64,000 bases of DNA, taken from contig NZ_SNWR01000001.1 of assembly GCF_004362215.1 (NCBI RefSeq), positions 4,198,001 through 4,262,000 on the forward strand, read 5' to 3'. Source of the stretch: Paractinoplanes brasiliensis (GTDB lineage: Bacteria > Actinomycetota > Actinomycetes > Mycobacteriales > Micromonosporaceae). The position numbers and the translations under genes are program-made. The notes beneath the pieces were generated by a model. The model worked only from the letters and a program-made list of their open reading frames with translations. It did not search any database and had not been told where the DNA came from. The number at the start of each line of letters is the position of its first letter. Within the stretch, counting starts at the first letter, position 1. This document shows positions 1 to 8,415 of the stretch, one piece after another.

Positions 1-26
1 GACATGACGCCCATGCTACGTCGGGG

Positions 27-572
27 TCATCGGCGTTCCTCGTCCCAGTCCTTGCGATCCTCCTCCCACTCCGACCGGGCCCTCTTCTCCCGGCGGTGGG
101 CGGCTTCGTCCAGCTCGTCGGCCAGGCGGGCCAGCTCGGAACGCAGGAAGTCGCGGGTCGCCACCTCGCCCATCGCGATCCGCAGCGACGCGATCTCGCG
201 GGTCAGGTACTCGGTGTCCGCCTTCTGCATCGCGGCCCGGCGCCTGTCCTCCTCCATCGCCAGCCGGTCGCGGTCCGTCTGCCGGTTCTGCGCGAGCAGG
301 ATCAGCGGCGCGGCGTACGACGCCTGCAACGACAGGATCAAAGTCAGGAACGTGAACGTGTACGGGTCGAAGCGCAGGTGGGCCGGGGCCAGGGTGTTCC
401 AGCCGAACCAGGCCGCGATCACCAGGGTCATCCAGACGATGAACCGGGCCGTGCCCATGTACCGGGCGATGCTCTCCGACCAGCGCCCGAACGACTCCGG
501 GTCGAACCGGGGCAGGCGCACCCGGCCCGGCTCGACGGGCTGGTCCAGGCGGTCGCGGCGCGGATCGGTCAC
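27..572 (-). CDS. DUF1003 family membrane protein
   Basis: A 181-residue protein of the DUF1003 family, role unknown. Two hydrophobic helices lie at about residues 42-62 (FIVWMTLVIAAWFGWN) and 70-95. The second is followed directly by LAQNRQTDRDR, the conserved DUF1003 signature, and then by a strongly charged Glu/Arg-rich C-terminus likely to form a coiled coil. The GTG start overlaps the TGA of the upstream MgtE-like gene by four bases (GTGA), so translation is probably coupled. Pairing of a soluble MgtE-like gene with a DUF1003 gene is common in actinobacteria. Only the first 26 bases of the window lie beyond its stop. Confidence 0.9.
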   Translation of the reverse strand: MTDPRRDRLDQPVEPGRVRLPRFDPESFGRWSESIARYMGTARFIVWMTLVIAAWFGWNTLAPAHLRFDPYTFTFLTLILSLQASYAAPLILLAQNRQTDRDRLAMEEDRRRAAMQKADTEYLTREIASLRIAMGEVATRDFLRSELARLADELDEAAHRREKRARSEWEEDRKDWDEERR

Positions 573-1843
573 AGCGTGACCTCGTCGTTCCGGGGCTCCT
601 GGTCACGCTCACGCCAGTCCCGGGGCAGCGAGTGGTCGAGCACGTCGTCGACGGTCACCGCGCCCACCAGCCGGCGGGTCGAGTCGATCACGGGCATCGC
701 CACAAGGTCGTACGTGGCCATCTGCTTGATGATCTCGGCAAGCGTGGTCTCGGGGCGCAGCGGCTCCAGGTCGTTGTCGACGATGCCGCCCAGGATCGAC
801 GCGGGCGGTTCCCGGAGCAGGCGCTGGAAATGCACCATGCCCAGATACTTGCCGGTCGGGGTCGCCGACGGCGCCCGTGCGACAAAAACCTGGGCCGCGA
901 CCACCGGGGAAAGCTCCGGTTCCCGAATGCGGGCCAGCGCCTCGGCGACCGTCGCGTCCGGCGTGAGGATCACCGGTTCCGACGTCATCACGCTGCCGGC
1001 CGTGCCGGGACGGTAGTCGAGCAGCTGACGGACGGGGTCGGCCTCCTCCGGCTCCATCAGGTCGAGCAGCACCGCCTGCTCAGCCTTGGGCAGCTCGCCG
1101 AGCAGGTCGGCCGCGTCGTCCGGGTCCATCCGCTCGAGCACGTCGGCGGCGCGTTCCCGATCGAGCCGTACGAGGATCTCGACCTGGTCGTGCTCGGGCA
1201 GCTCCTCCAGCACGTCGGCCAGCGTGCGGTCGCTCAGTGCGGCGGCGACCTCGTTGCGCCGGGCGTCGGGCAGATCCTGCAGCGCGTTGGCCATGTCGGC
1301 CGGCTTCATCTGCTCGAGCAGGGCCAGCAGGTTGGACGTGCCCTGGGTGTCGGTCGGGCCGACCAGGCCGCGAACCCGGTCGTACTCGGCCTGGAAGACA
1401 TGCCCGCGACGGGCAAGCCGGCCGGTGTGCTCGCGCACGGCCACCCGGGTCACCAGCCACTCGTTGTTGCGGTTGAGATCCATGCCGATGTCGACAACGG
1501 CGCCCGGCGACCCCGGCCCGTCGCCGTCCTCCGGCAGGATCGTGACCCGCCTGTCCAGCAGATCCTCGACCAGCAACAGCTCGTTTGGCCGCTTCTCGAA
1601 CCGGCGCAGGTTGAGCGAGCCGCTGGCCAGCACGACCCCCTCGGCGTCCATCGACGTCACCCGCCCGATCGGCAGGAAGATGCGCCGCCGCAGCGCCATC
1701 TCGGCCACCAGCCCGACCACCTGGGGAGGCCGGTTCGTGGTGCGCAGGCGTACGACGGCGTCACGGACCCGCCCGACCCGGTCGCCGTTGGGGTCGAACA
1801 CGGGCAAGCCGGCAAGCCGGGCCAGATAAACCCTCGTCCCCAT
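569..1843 (-). CDS. MgtE N-terminal/CBS domain protein with PRC-barrel
   Basis: A 424-residue soluble protein. An N-terminal PRC-barrel-like region (VFDPNGDRVGRVRD, about residues 14-90) is followed by an MgtE intracellular N-domain with its repeated short helices (DVLEELPEHDQVEIL, DAADLLGELPKAEQAVLL) and then two CBS motifs (VMTSEPVILTPDATVAEAL and a second near TYDLVAMPVIDSTRRLVG). The membrane channel half of a true MgtE magnesium transporter is absent, so a regulatory or Mg/nucleotide-sensing role is inferred rather than transport. ATG at 1843 is chosen because GGAG lies eight bases upstream; an in-frame GTG two codons earlier is too close to that site. It is the first gene of a two-gene operon with the DUF1003 gene. 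Confidence 0.9.
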   Translation of the reverse strand: MGTRVYLARLAGLPVFDPNGDRVGRVRDAVVRLRTTNRPPQVVGLVAEMALRRRIFLPIGRVTSMDAEGVVLASGSLNLRRFEKRPNELLLVEDLLDRRVTILPEDGDGPGSPGAVVDIGMDLNRNNEWLVTRVAVREHTGRLARRGHVFQAEYDRVRGLVGPTDTQGTSNLLALLEQMKPADMANALQDLPDARRNEVAAALSDRTLADVLEELPEHDQVEILVRLDRERAADVLERMDPDDAADLLGELPKAEQAVLLDLMEPEEADPVRQLLDYRPGTAGSVMTSEPVILTPDATVAEALARIREPELSPVVAAQVFVARAPSATPTGKYLGMVHFQRLLREPPASILGGIVDNDLEPLRPETTLAEIIKQMATYDLVAMPVIDSTRRLVGAVTVDDVLDHSLPRDWRERDQEPRNDEVTL

Positions 1844-1855
1844 GGTCACGGCTCC

Positions 1856-1865
1856 AGCCTAGGTT
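1856..1865. promoter_or_regulatory. overlapping divergent -10 boxes
   Basis: AGCCTAGGTT gives a TAGGTT -10 on the plus strand for phzF and, overlapping it, TAGGCT on the minus strand for the MgtE-like gene. The start codons at 1877 (+) and 1843 (-) lie 11 and 12 bases from their boxes, so RNA polymerase probably cannot serve both promoters at once. No convincing -35 elements were identified. Confidence 0.4.
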
Positions 1866-1876
1866 AGGGTCCGGAC

Positions 1877-2749
1877 ATGTCAGGAGTGGCGTACGAGATC
1901 GTCGACGTGTTCACCGATCGGCCGTTCGCCGGCAATCCACTCGCCGTGGTCCACGACGCCGACCATCTGGCCACCGACCAGATGCAGACCCTGGCGCGCG
2001 AGTTCAACCTGGCCGAGACCGTTTTCGTCATGCCGCCGGACGACCCGTCCGCGACCTATCGGGCCCGCATCTTCACGCCCGAGGGCGAGCTGCCGTTCGC
2101 GGGCCACCCCACCGTCGGGGCGGCGGTCACCTCGATGCGGCGTGGCCTGTTTTCACCGGGACAGGTGGTGCAGGAGTGCGGCGCGGGACTGCTGCCGATC
2201 ACCGTGTCCGCCACCGGCTCGGCGACGGTCACGGGCGGGACGCCTCAGCTGGGCCCGCCGCTCGACCCGGCCGGACTGCTCGCCATCGCGGGCCTGACCC
2301 CCGACGATTTCGCCGGCTCACCACCACGGTCGGCCGGCTGCGGTCTCGACTGGATCTTCCTTCCCGTACGCCGTGAGGCCCTCGCTGCCGTCGAGATCGA
2401 CACCCCGGCGGCGCGTCGAGCCGGCTTGACGGAGCTGTCCGTGTTCGCGTGGTCATCGTCGACATCGCAGGCTCACGCCCGGGTCTTCTGCCCCGGAGCA
2501 GCCGTCCCGGAAGATCCCGCCACCGGTTCGGCGGCGCTCGGTCTGGGTGTGTGGCTGGTCGACGCGGGATGGCTGCCCGCCGACGGCACTGCGGCTTACC
2601 GCGTGCACCAGGGCATCGAGATGAAACGCCCGTCCCTGTTGGACTGCACGGTCACGGCTGCCGAAGGCGTCGCGACGCGGGCAACCGTCGCGGGCCACGT
2701 GGTCCCGATCGCCGGCGGCACCATCATCGTGCCGCCGTTCATCGGTTAG
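1877..2749 (+). CDS. PhzF family isomerase/epimerase
   Basis: A 290-residue PhzF-fold protein. The N-terminus EIVDVFTDRPFAGNPLAVV is the family signature. The catalytic-glutamate segment FNLAETVFV (about residue 47), the FAGHPTVGAA motif and the C-terminal EDPATGSAALGLG glycine turn are all present. Family members isomerise or epimerise small acids (phenazine precursors, amino acids), but most genomic copies have unknown substrates. No phenazine genes are nearby, so the trivial name should not be taken as function. The gene runs tail to tail with the next one, their stop codons overlapping by four bases. Confidence 0.92.
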   Translation: MSGVAYEIVDVFTDRPFAGNPLAVVHDADHLATDQMQTLAREFNLAETVFVMPPDDPSATYRARIFTPEGELPFAGHPTVGAAVTSMRRGLFSPGQVVQECGAGLLPITVSATGSATVTGGTPQLGPPLDPAGLLAIAGLTPDDFAGSPPRSAGCGLDWIFLPVRREALAAVEIDTPAARRAGLTELSVFAWSSSTSQAHARVFCPGAAVPEDPATGSAALGLGVWLVDAGWLPADGTAAYRVHQGIEMKRPSLLDCTVTAAEGVATRATVAGHVVPIAGGTIIVPPFIG

Positions 2750-3243
2750 CGGCGTTTCACCCGGTGCAGGCGGAACGGCCTCGGCGTCTGCACCCGGGCC
2801 GGTGTTTCGCGGGGCTCGGCCGCACCTGAATCCGCCGGCAGCTGAGGACGCTCGAGCGCCGGCTGCTCGACCACCGGCGTCAGCCGCACAACCGCACACC
2901 CCGTCGACGCCCAGCGGGCCACCACCTCGTCGGCCGTGCCCGAGGCGTTCAGGCGCTTGGCCGCCAGCTGCGGCGCCACCTCGGTCCACTCGGCGGTGCC
3001 CGGGTGGATCCGGGCCACCACGGCCTCGGTGATCACAATGAGGCCACCGTTGTCTCCTCGCAGCCGCACGGTGGCTCGGGTGGCCTCGGCCAGGCCCGGC
3101 GCGAACTGCTCACCCGGGCCGCTGACCACGATCAACGTGCCGTCGAGGGGCAGCACCCACAGGGCCAGGGCCGGGCCGTCGCCGACCGAGATCCAGGCCA
3201 GCGCGGCCTTCTTGAGCGCCTCGTCCAGGACGGCTGAAGTCAC
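2746..3243 (-). CDS. hypothetical protein coupled to HAD hydrolase
   Basis: A 165-residue soluble protein that I do not recognise. It has an alternating beta/alpha pattern around LALWVLPLDGTLIVVSGPGEQ and GGLIVITEAVVARIHPGTAEW, resembling small split-barrel-like folds, and a proline-rich, basic tail (about residues 125-165). The GTG start at 3243 overlaps the stop of the HAD gene (GTGA), so the two are co-translated. The 3' end overlaps the convergent phzF stop. Confidence 0.8.
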   Translation of the reverse strand: MTSAVLDEALKKAALAWISVGDGPALALWVLPLDGTLIVVSGPGEQFAPGLAEATRATVRLRGDNGGLIVITEAVVARIHPGTAEWTEVAPQLAAKRLNASGTADEVVARWASTGCAVVRLTPVVEQPALERPQLPADSGAAEPRETPARVQTPRPFRLHRVKRR

Positions 3244-3956
3244 CGGGCCATCTTAAGCGGCCGCGCGATGCGCGTGTGGTCGACGAGCCCGACCACCTCG
3301 GTGAGCGACCGGACCGTACGCCCGGCGAAGTTGGTGTCGGCGTCGAAGACCAAGTGGTTGGCCAAGTCGGGGGCGGCCAGGCGGACCGGGGTCATGCCCA
3401 CCGCGGCGGCGCCGGTCAGTTCATGGCTGCCGCCGTCGCCCACGTACAGGCATTCGCGCGGCGCGACGTCGAGCTGCTCACAGGCGGCCAGATAGATGCG
3501 CGGGTCCGGCTTGCAGATGCCCAGCCGTACGGAGTAGATCGTCGCGTCGAGCAGGGGAGCGACCGGCAGGCTGGGCAGGAACGCCGGCAGCTCGTGGGTG
3601 CAGTCGCTGATCAGGGCCGTACGGAGACCGCGCCGCTTGATCGCGGCGAGCACGCTGACCGCGTCGCCGCGCAGCCGGGTGTCGGCCTTGAGGGCGTTGA
3701 CGCGCGCCGGCACGCCCGCGAGCACCTGATCCGTACGGGGGTGGCCGCCGGCCTGCTCGATCACCCATCGTAGGGTGGCTTCGGCGGACCCGTAACGCCC
3801 TCGCGCGCGGGCCCGGAACGTGCGGTCCAGCACCCCGCGGACCGTCTCGGGATCAACGCCCAGCGAGCGAGCGATCTCCGCGTGCTGGGGTCCCCGTTGG
3901 ACGGATCGGGTCAATGTGCCAAAGAAGTCAAACACGACCGCACGGTATGCGGGCAT
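3240..3956 (-). CDS. HAD family hydrolase
   Basis: A 238-residue haloacid-dehalogenase-superfamily protein. Motif I is VFDFFGTLT, with the nucleophile Asp at residue 10. Motif II is TALISDCT. The motif III/IV region carries GICKPDPRIYLAA and YVGDGGSHELTGA, the latter supplying the metal-binding acidic residues. The small helical cap between motifs I and II fits a phosphoglycolate-phosphatase-like or dehalogenase-like phosphatase; the substrate cannot be told. It is the first gene of a two-gene operon. It is transcribed away from the EamA exporter, with 135 bases between the start codons. Confidence 0.9.
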   Translation of the reverse strand: MPAYRAVVFDFFGTLTRSVQRGPQHAEIARSLGVDPETVRGVLDRTFRARARGRYGSAEATLRWVIEQAGGHPRTDQVLAGVPARVNALKADTRLRGDAVSVLAAIKRRGLRTALISDCTHELPAFLPSLPVAPLLDATIYSVRLGICKPDPRIYLAACEQLDVAPRECLYVGDGGSHELTGAAAVGMTPVRLAAPDLANHLVFDADTNFAGRTVRSLTEVVGLVDHTRIARPLKMAR

Positions 3957-4091
3957 GGCGAAACGCCTCCCAGGGCATCGAGGGGATTAATAGGGCGGGA
4001 AACCTCGGTGACTGTAGCGACCTCATCACTTTCCGTTCAATGGGGGTTCGCAAACTGTGGTGCCCCACTCCGCAAGAAGCGACGGCCGGGG

Positions 4092-5015
4092 ATGAATGAG
4101 CGCTCATCGCGCCATCGCACCGGTTTGCCGACGATCCTGGCGCTCACGGTTGCGGTGCTCGCCGTCTCGTCGTCGGCGCCGCTGATCGCGTTCGCGGCGG
4201 CGCCGGCCCTCGCGCTCGCTTTCTGGCGCAACGCCCTCGCCGCAGTCGTTCTGACCCCCATCACGTACGGGCCCCGGCGCTCGGAGATCGTCGGTTCGTC
4301 CCGCCGTACGAGGTTCTTCGCCGTGCTCGCCGGCCTCGCGCTCGCCGCCCACTTCGGCACGTGGATGCCGAGCGTCCAACTGGGCTCGGTGACGACGGCG
4401 GCCGCCCTGGTCGCGACCCAGCCCGTCTGGCAGGGACTGATCGCGGCCGCCCAGGGCCGCCGGCCGACGCTGCCCGGCTGGATCGGCATCGGGCTGGCGG
4501 TCGCCGGCGCCGCCTGGGCCACCGGCGCCGACGTCAGCGTCTCCGCTCAGGCCGTCTTCGCCGACGTGCTGGCCCTGCTCGGCGGCATCTTCGTCGCGGT
4601 GTACACCGCCCTCGGTGAGCGCGCGCGCACCGAGTTGAGCACGACGACGTACACGTGGATCTGCTACGGCACCTGCGCCGTCGTGCTGGGCGTGGTCTGC
4701 CTGGCCGCCGGGCTGCCGCTGGCCGGTTACGACAACCGCACCTGGCTGGCCGTCCTGGGCCTGGTGGCCGGCGCCCAGCTGCTGGGGCACTCGATGTTCA
4801 ACTTCGCCCTCCAGCGCACCTCGGCCACCGCGGTCAGCGTGCTGGCCCTGCTCGAGGTCCCGGGCGCGGCCCTGCTGGCCTGGTTGTGGCTCGGCCACGA
4901 ACCGCGGCCCGCCGCCCTGCCCGGCGTGGCCCTGCTGCTGGCCGGAGTCGCAGTCTTCATCCTCGGCGCGGCCCGTTCCTCTCGCGTGCCGGTCGACCCC
5001 TCACTCGCCGACTGA
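4092..5015 (+). CDS. EamA/DMT family exporter
   Basis: A 307-residue integral membrane protein with about ten transmembrane segments arranged as two EamA (DUF6) repeats of five helices. The first starts at TILALTVAVLAVSSSAPLI and the second near VFADVLALLGGIFVAVYTAL. DMT-superfamily exporters of this type export amino acids or other metabolites; the substrate is unknown. Translation is placed at ATG 4092 because upstream in-frame sequence is not protein-like. The ribosome site there is weak (CCGGGG). The gene sits alone, divergent from the HAD operon. Confidence 0.88.
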   Translation: MNERSSRHRTGLPTILALTVAVLAVSSSAPLIAFAAAPALALAFWRNALAAVVLTPITYGPRRSEIVGSSRRTRFFAVLAGLALAAHFGTWMPSVQLGSVTTAAALVATQPVWQGLIAAAQGRRPTLPGWIGIGLAVAGAAWATGADVSVSAQAVFADVLALLGGIFVAVYTALGERARTELSTTTYTWICYGTCAVVLGVVCLAAGLPLAGYDNRTWLAVLGLVAGAQLLGHSMFNFALQRTSATAVSVLALLEVPGAALLAWLWLGHEPRPAALPGVALLLAGVAVFILGAARSSRVPVDPSLAD

Positions 5016-5396
5016 TACCCCGTACGCCACCTCCCCGCGTCCCAGAAGCACCACGCCTCCGCGTCCCGGACGCACTACGCCCGAGCGCCGCTCCCATCCA
5101 TCCCCGCGGCCCCGTCCACATCCGTGCCGTCCCCCCGCCCGCTTCCATCCCAAGGCCACATCGAAACCGCCGCCCGCCGCCCGCCGCCCGCCGCCCGCCG
5201 CCCGCCGCCCGTTACCGCCCGTCGCCCGTCGCCTGCCTCAACCGCTCGGATCACCAATCGCGAACCTTCGCCCCGAACGCCGCATCCCCGCCGCGAAGCC
5301 CCCGCCACCCCGGGCGATTTGTTCCTTTAGTTCGTTGAGTCAGGCGGGTGCACGCCTGGCGGCCCTCGCCCGGGCGCGGTAGAGAGGGGGAATGCG
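5016..5396. other. intergenic region, C-rich
   Basis: A 381-base gap between the exporter and the lipoprotein gene. It is C-rich and proline/arginine-like in all frames, with no credible gene. It contains the heptamer tandem repeat listed separately. The last 20 bases hold the ribosome site AGAGAGGGGG of the lipoprotein gene. Confidence 0.6.
5170..5211. repeat. six tandem CCGCCCG heptamers
   Basis: Six uninterrupted copies of the heptanucleotide CCGCCCG, followed by degenerate GTCGCCC copies to about 5232. It lies in noncoding DNA between two same-strand genes. The period of seven would break any reading frame, which argues against coding. Confidence 0.85.
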
Positions 5397-6038
5397 ATGT
5401 ACGGGTCTCGATTCCGAATCGGTTGTCTCCTGGTGCTCGGGGCGGTTCTCGTGATCGGCGGCTGCGCCGACTCGGCCGATGAGCAACCCGCCGACGGCAC
5501 GGGTCTGACCGGCGGCTGGAGCACCGCGGGCTGCGAGTTCCCGCGCCTGCCGGAGCACATGGTGGTCGCCGGGACGGCCATGCCGGTCACTCCGGCCAAG
5601 CTCGAAGCCGCCATGGACCGCATCGACCGGGCGGGTCGTGGCGAGTTCGCCGGCGCCTACGCCGGCCTGGAGGTCGATCAGGAGAACGCGCGCGCCATCG
5701 TGTTCCGGGTGCCGTCCGCGGCTTTCGACGACTTCATCCGCCAGGCCGCCGAGGACACCTGCATCGTCGTCCGGGATGCCGCCCACACGGCCGTCGACCT
5801 GGCCGTCTGGCACGACCGGGTGCTGGCCGACCTCGACTTCTGGCGTCACAACGGCGTCCGCATCGTCTCGGTCGGCGCCCGCCACGACGGCGCCGGGGTC
5901 GAGATCGGCACGCAGGACCTCGATCGGGCCCGCACCGAGTTGCCCGCCCGCTACGGCCCCGACGCCCCGCTGCTCTTCCTCCAAGAGGACCCCGTACGCC
6001 CGTTGGCCAACCCGACGGCGACGCCGCGCATCAACTGA
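5397..6038 (+). CDS. putative lipoprotein, unknown function
   Basis: A 213-residue exported lipoprotein. It has a short basic N-terminus, a hydrophobic segment and the lipobox VIGGC, with the lipidated Cys at residue 22. The mature protein has two cysteines (the AGCEF and DTCIVV regions), a regular alpha/beta pattern and no recognised domain. ATG 5397 follows the purine-rich site AGAGAGGGGG. It is transcribed in the same direction as the exporter upstream and the SDR downstream but is separated from both by long gaps, so it is probably monocistronic. Confidence 0.82.
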   Translation: MYGSRFRIGCLLVLGAVLVIGGCADSADEQPADGTGLTGGWSTAGCEFPRLPEHMVVAGTAMPVTPAKLEAAMDRIDRAGRGEFAGAYAGLEVDQENARAIVFRVPSAAFDDFIRQAAEDTCIVVRDAAHTAVDLAVWHDRVLADLDFWRHNGVRIVSVGARHDGAGVEIGTQDLDRARTELPARYGPDAPLLFLQEDPVRPLANPTATPRIN

Positions 6039-6182
6039 GCTCCCACCGCGGCGCCCGGCCGGCTCCTGGGTGCGAAACGCCTGAGTGAACTGCCCAATGG
6101 CCTCCCTCGGGGTGGTGAGGTGGCACTGAGCTGAGAGGATGTCCCCGGGGAAACGCCGGGAGTCGCTGAAGGGGTTGGGGTC

Positions 6183-6977
6183 GTGGTGGAGGCTGCGGAA
6201 GCGCAGGAAGCGCCGGTCACGTTGCGCCTGGACGGCAAGGTCGCCCTGGTCACCGGGGCGGGAAGCCCGGACGGGATCGGTTACGCGACGGCTCGCCGGC
6301 TGCGCGACCTCGGGGCGCGGGTGGCGATCGTCTCGACCACACGGCGCATCCACGAGAGGGCCGCCGAACTCGGGATCACCGGGTTCGTCGCCGACCTCAC
6401 CGACGAGGCCGAGGTGGGCGCGCTCGCCGACGCCATCTCCGACCAGCTGGGCGACGTCGAGGTGCTGGTGAACAACGCCGGCCTGACGAGCCGGGCCAGC
6501 CCCGAGGTCCTGCGGCCGGTGTCGCAGCTGACCTACGACGAGTGGAAATCCGAGATCGACCGGAATCTGAGCACGGCGTTCCTGTGCAGCCGGGCCTTCC
6601 AGGGCGGCATGGCCGAGCGGGGCTGGGGTCGCATCGTGAACCTGGCGGCGACGGCCGGCCCGGTCAACGCGCTGCCGACCGAGGCCGCGTACGCGGCGGC
6701 CAAGGCGGGCGTGGTCGGTCTGACCCGGGCGCTCGCGATGGAACTGGTTGCCGACGGCGTGAACGTCAACTGCGTCGCGCCGGGCACGATCTACACGGCC
6801 GCGTCAACGGTCACCGAGATCAAACAGGGCCTCGGCACGCCGATCGGCCGCCCCGGCACCCCCGACGAGGTCGCCGCGGCGATCGCCTTCCTCTGCTCGC
6901 CCGCCGCCTCGTACATCACCGGCCAGATGCTGGTGGTCGACGGCGGCAACAGTGTCCGCGAGGCCGAGTTCCGCTGA
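6183..6977 (+). CDS. SDR family oxidoreductase (FabG-like)
   Basis: A 264-residue short-chain dehydrogenase/reductase. The Rossmann glycine motif TGAGSPDGIG, the NNAG motif and the active-site pair YAAAK are present, with the usual C-terminal end ITGQMLVVDGG. The segment that normally supplies the catalytic Ser reads NLAATAG. At the aligned position the Ser is Ala, with a Thr one residue later, so either the Thr substitutes or activity is altered. The substrate is unknown. GTG 6183 follows AAGGGG. The gene is convergent with the DUF4190 gene and shares a terminator hairpin with it. Confidence 0.88.
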   Translation: MVEAAEAQEAPVTLRLDGKVALVTGAGSPDGIGYATARRLRDLGARVAIVSTTRRIHERAAELGITGFVADLTDEAEVGALADAISDQLGDVEVLVNNAGLTSRASPEVLRPVSQLTYDEWKSEIDRNLSTAFLCSRAFQGGMAERGWGRIVNLAATAGPVNALPTEAAYAAAKAGVVGLTRALAMELVADGVNVNCVAPGTIYTAASTVTEIKQGLGTPIGRPGTPDEVAAAIAFLCSPAASYITGQMLVVDGGNSVREAEFR

Positions 6978-6984
6978 CCGGGCG

Positions 6985-7009
6985 GCCGGCCGGTCGGTGA
7001 CCGGCCGGC
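6985..7009. terminator. bidirectional terminator hairpin
   Basis: A perfect 11-bp inverted repeat, GCCGGCCGGTC / GACCGGCCGGC, with a three-base loop between two convergent genes. There is no T-tract, as is usual for hairpin terminators in high-GC actinobacteria. Confidence 0.65.
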
Positions 7010-7019
7010 GCAGCAGGCG

Positions 7020-7529
7020 TTACGTGGTCGTGCTCGAGCCGACCGCGATGACCACCACGATCACGTAGAACGCGCAGACCAGCACACCGAGGCCGGTGAA
7101 GATGTAGCCCAGCCAGAGACCGGCCGTGGCCAGGCCCTCGCCCTGCTCACCGGTCTGGCGGATCTGCTTCTTGGCCACGTGGCCCATGATGATTGCGGCC
7201 GGCGAGAACACGAACGCGAACACCAGCGCCAGGATGGCCATGGTGTTCGTCGAGGTCACCATCGGACCGGCGTACGGCTGGCCGTAGCCGGGCGGCTGCC
7301 CGTACGCCTGGCCGCCCTTGTACGGGTCCTGCCCGTAGGCGGGCGGCGGTTGACCGTACGGCTGTCCGCTCGACGGAGCCCCGTACGGCTGACCGCTGGA
7401 CGGCTGGGAGCCGTAGGGCTGCCCGCTCGACGGCTCGGGCGGGTAGGGCGTCGTGGGGTCGTAAGGCTGCTGCCCGTAGGGCTGCTGGGGCTGGTATGGA
7501 TCCGGCGTGCCGCCGGGTGGATAAGTCAT
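7020..7529 (-). CDS. DUF4190 membrane protein with PYGQ-rich N-terminus
   Basis: A 169-residue protein. Residues 1-100 are low-complexity Pro/Tyr/Gln/Gly repeats of the type SGQPYG. The C-terminal 65 residues hold two membrane helices (ILALVFAFVFSPAAIIMGHVA and a second around LWLGYIFTGLGVLVCAFYVIV), the DUF4190 arrangement. ATG 7529 is chosen because GAGGAGG stands eight bases upstream. Its function is unknown. The 5' flank contains the 41-bp minisatellite. Confidence 0.85.
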   Translation of the reverse strand: MTYPPGGTPDPYQPQQPYGQQPYDPTTPYPPEPSSGQPYGSQPSSGQPYGAPSSGQPYGQPPPAYGQDPYKGGQAYGQPPGYGQPYAGPMVTSTNTMAILALVFAFVFSPAAIIMGHVAKKQIRQTGEQGEGLATAGLWLGYIFTGLGVLVCAFYVIVVVIAVGSSTTT

Positions 7530-7970
7530 CAGGTCCTCCTCGTTCCCCGGCACGGTACTAGCCAGGGCGCAGTGGACGACACGACAGGTGCACGTGTCCG
7601 CAGGTTGCGACGGCAATCGGACTGATCCTGCCCGATCCCGCACCCGCTCGCGGCCCAGATCGAACGACCGCACCGCTGCCGGCGCTGCCCGCGTCCGCAC
7701 GAGCCGGCCGGGCTGAGGATGCCCGCGACGCAGATCGAACGACCGCGCTGATGCCTGCGGCCGCCCGCGTCCGCGCGAGCGGGCCGGTGGTGGCGATGCC
7801 CGCGGCGCAGGTCGAACGAGCGGGCCGGTGCTAGCGATGCCCGCGGCGCAGGTTGGGCGAGCGGGCCGGTGGTGGCGATGTCTGCGGCGCAGGTTGGGCG
7901 AGCGGGCCGGTGGTGGCGATGTCTGCGGCGCAGGTCGCGCGAGCGGGCCGGTGCGCGCGCCCGCGGCGCG
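7530..7970. other. intergenic region with minisatellite
   Basis: A 441-base gap between two minus-strand genes, largely made of diverged and then exact copies of a 41-bp unit (listed separately). The part nearest the DUF4190 gene (7530-7620) must hold its promoter. No gene is credible here; the open frames are repeat translations. Confidence 0.6.
7750..7958. repeat. 41-bp minisatellite, about five copies
   Basis: Units begin at 7750 (45 bp, diverged), 7795, 7836, 7877 and 7918. The last four are exactly 41 bp long and nearly identical, with the core GAGCGGGCCGGTGGTGG. A weaker relative of the unit is visible from about 7717. The absence of unique spacers rules out CRISPR. Confidence 0.9.
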
Positions 7971-8378
7971 TCAGGTGAGCTTGCTGAGGCTTCCGACGGC
8001 CCGCTCGACGGCGAGGCAGCGATCTTCCACGTAGTCGATCCCGGCTTCCTCGGCGATACGCCGCGCCTCGGCCGACACGATGCCGCTCTGCAGCCAGACC
8101 GCGGGCGCCTTGATCGCAATCGCCTGCCGGACCACCTCGACCGCGTCGTGTGCCGGCCGGAAGACGTCGACCAGGTCGACCGGTTCGTCGATGTCGGCCA
8201 GCGTCGGCACCGTCTTGACCCCGAACACCTCGTCGACGAACGGGTTGACCGGGATGATTCGCCAGCCGTGGCGGAGCATCTGCAGCGGCACGGTGTGGGC
8301 CGGCTTGAACGGGTCACGCGACGCCCCGACCACGGCGATGACGTTGGCCTCCGCCAGGATCTGCTGTGCATCCCTCAT
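7971..8378 (-). CDS. CoA-binding protein (YccU-like)
   Basis: A 135-residue single-domain protein of the CoA-binding Rossmann family. VIAVVGASRDPFKP near the N-terminus is the nucleotide-binding turn. Further family features are IIPVNPF, VDVFRPAH and AVWLQSGIVS. Such stand-alone domains resemble the N-terminal part of succinyl-CoA ligase; their physiological role is unclear. ATG 8378 is chosen because sequence upstream is compositionally unlike protein. It is transcribed towards the minisatellite. Confidence 0.9.
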   Translation of the reverse strand: MRDAQQILAEANVIAVVGASRDPFKPAHTVPLQMLRHGWRIIPVNPFVDEVFGVKTVPTLADIDEPVDLVDVFRPAHDAVEVVRQAIAIKAPAVWLQSGIVSAEARRIAEEAGIDYVEDRCLAVERAVGSLSKLT

Positions 8379-8415
8379 GTGATCGACTCTAGTCACGGTT
8401 TGGCTTGCCGGCCCG

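Noticed and set aside
6060..6182. Riboswitch-like leader before the SDR gene
   Set aside because: GC-rich short pairings are visible but no known riboswitch core could be matched.
7750..7958. CRISPR array
   Set aside because: The 41-bp units abut each other without unique spacers and no cas genes are present; the same holds for the repeats at 19834-20094 and 59960-60027.
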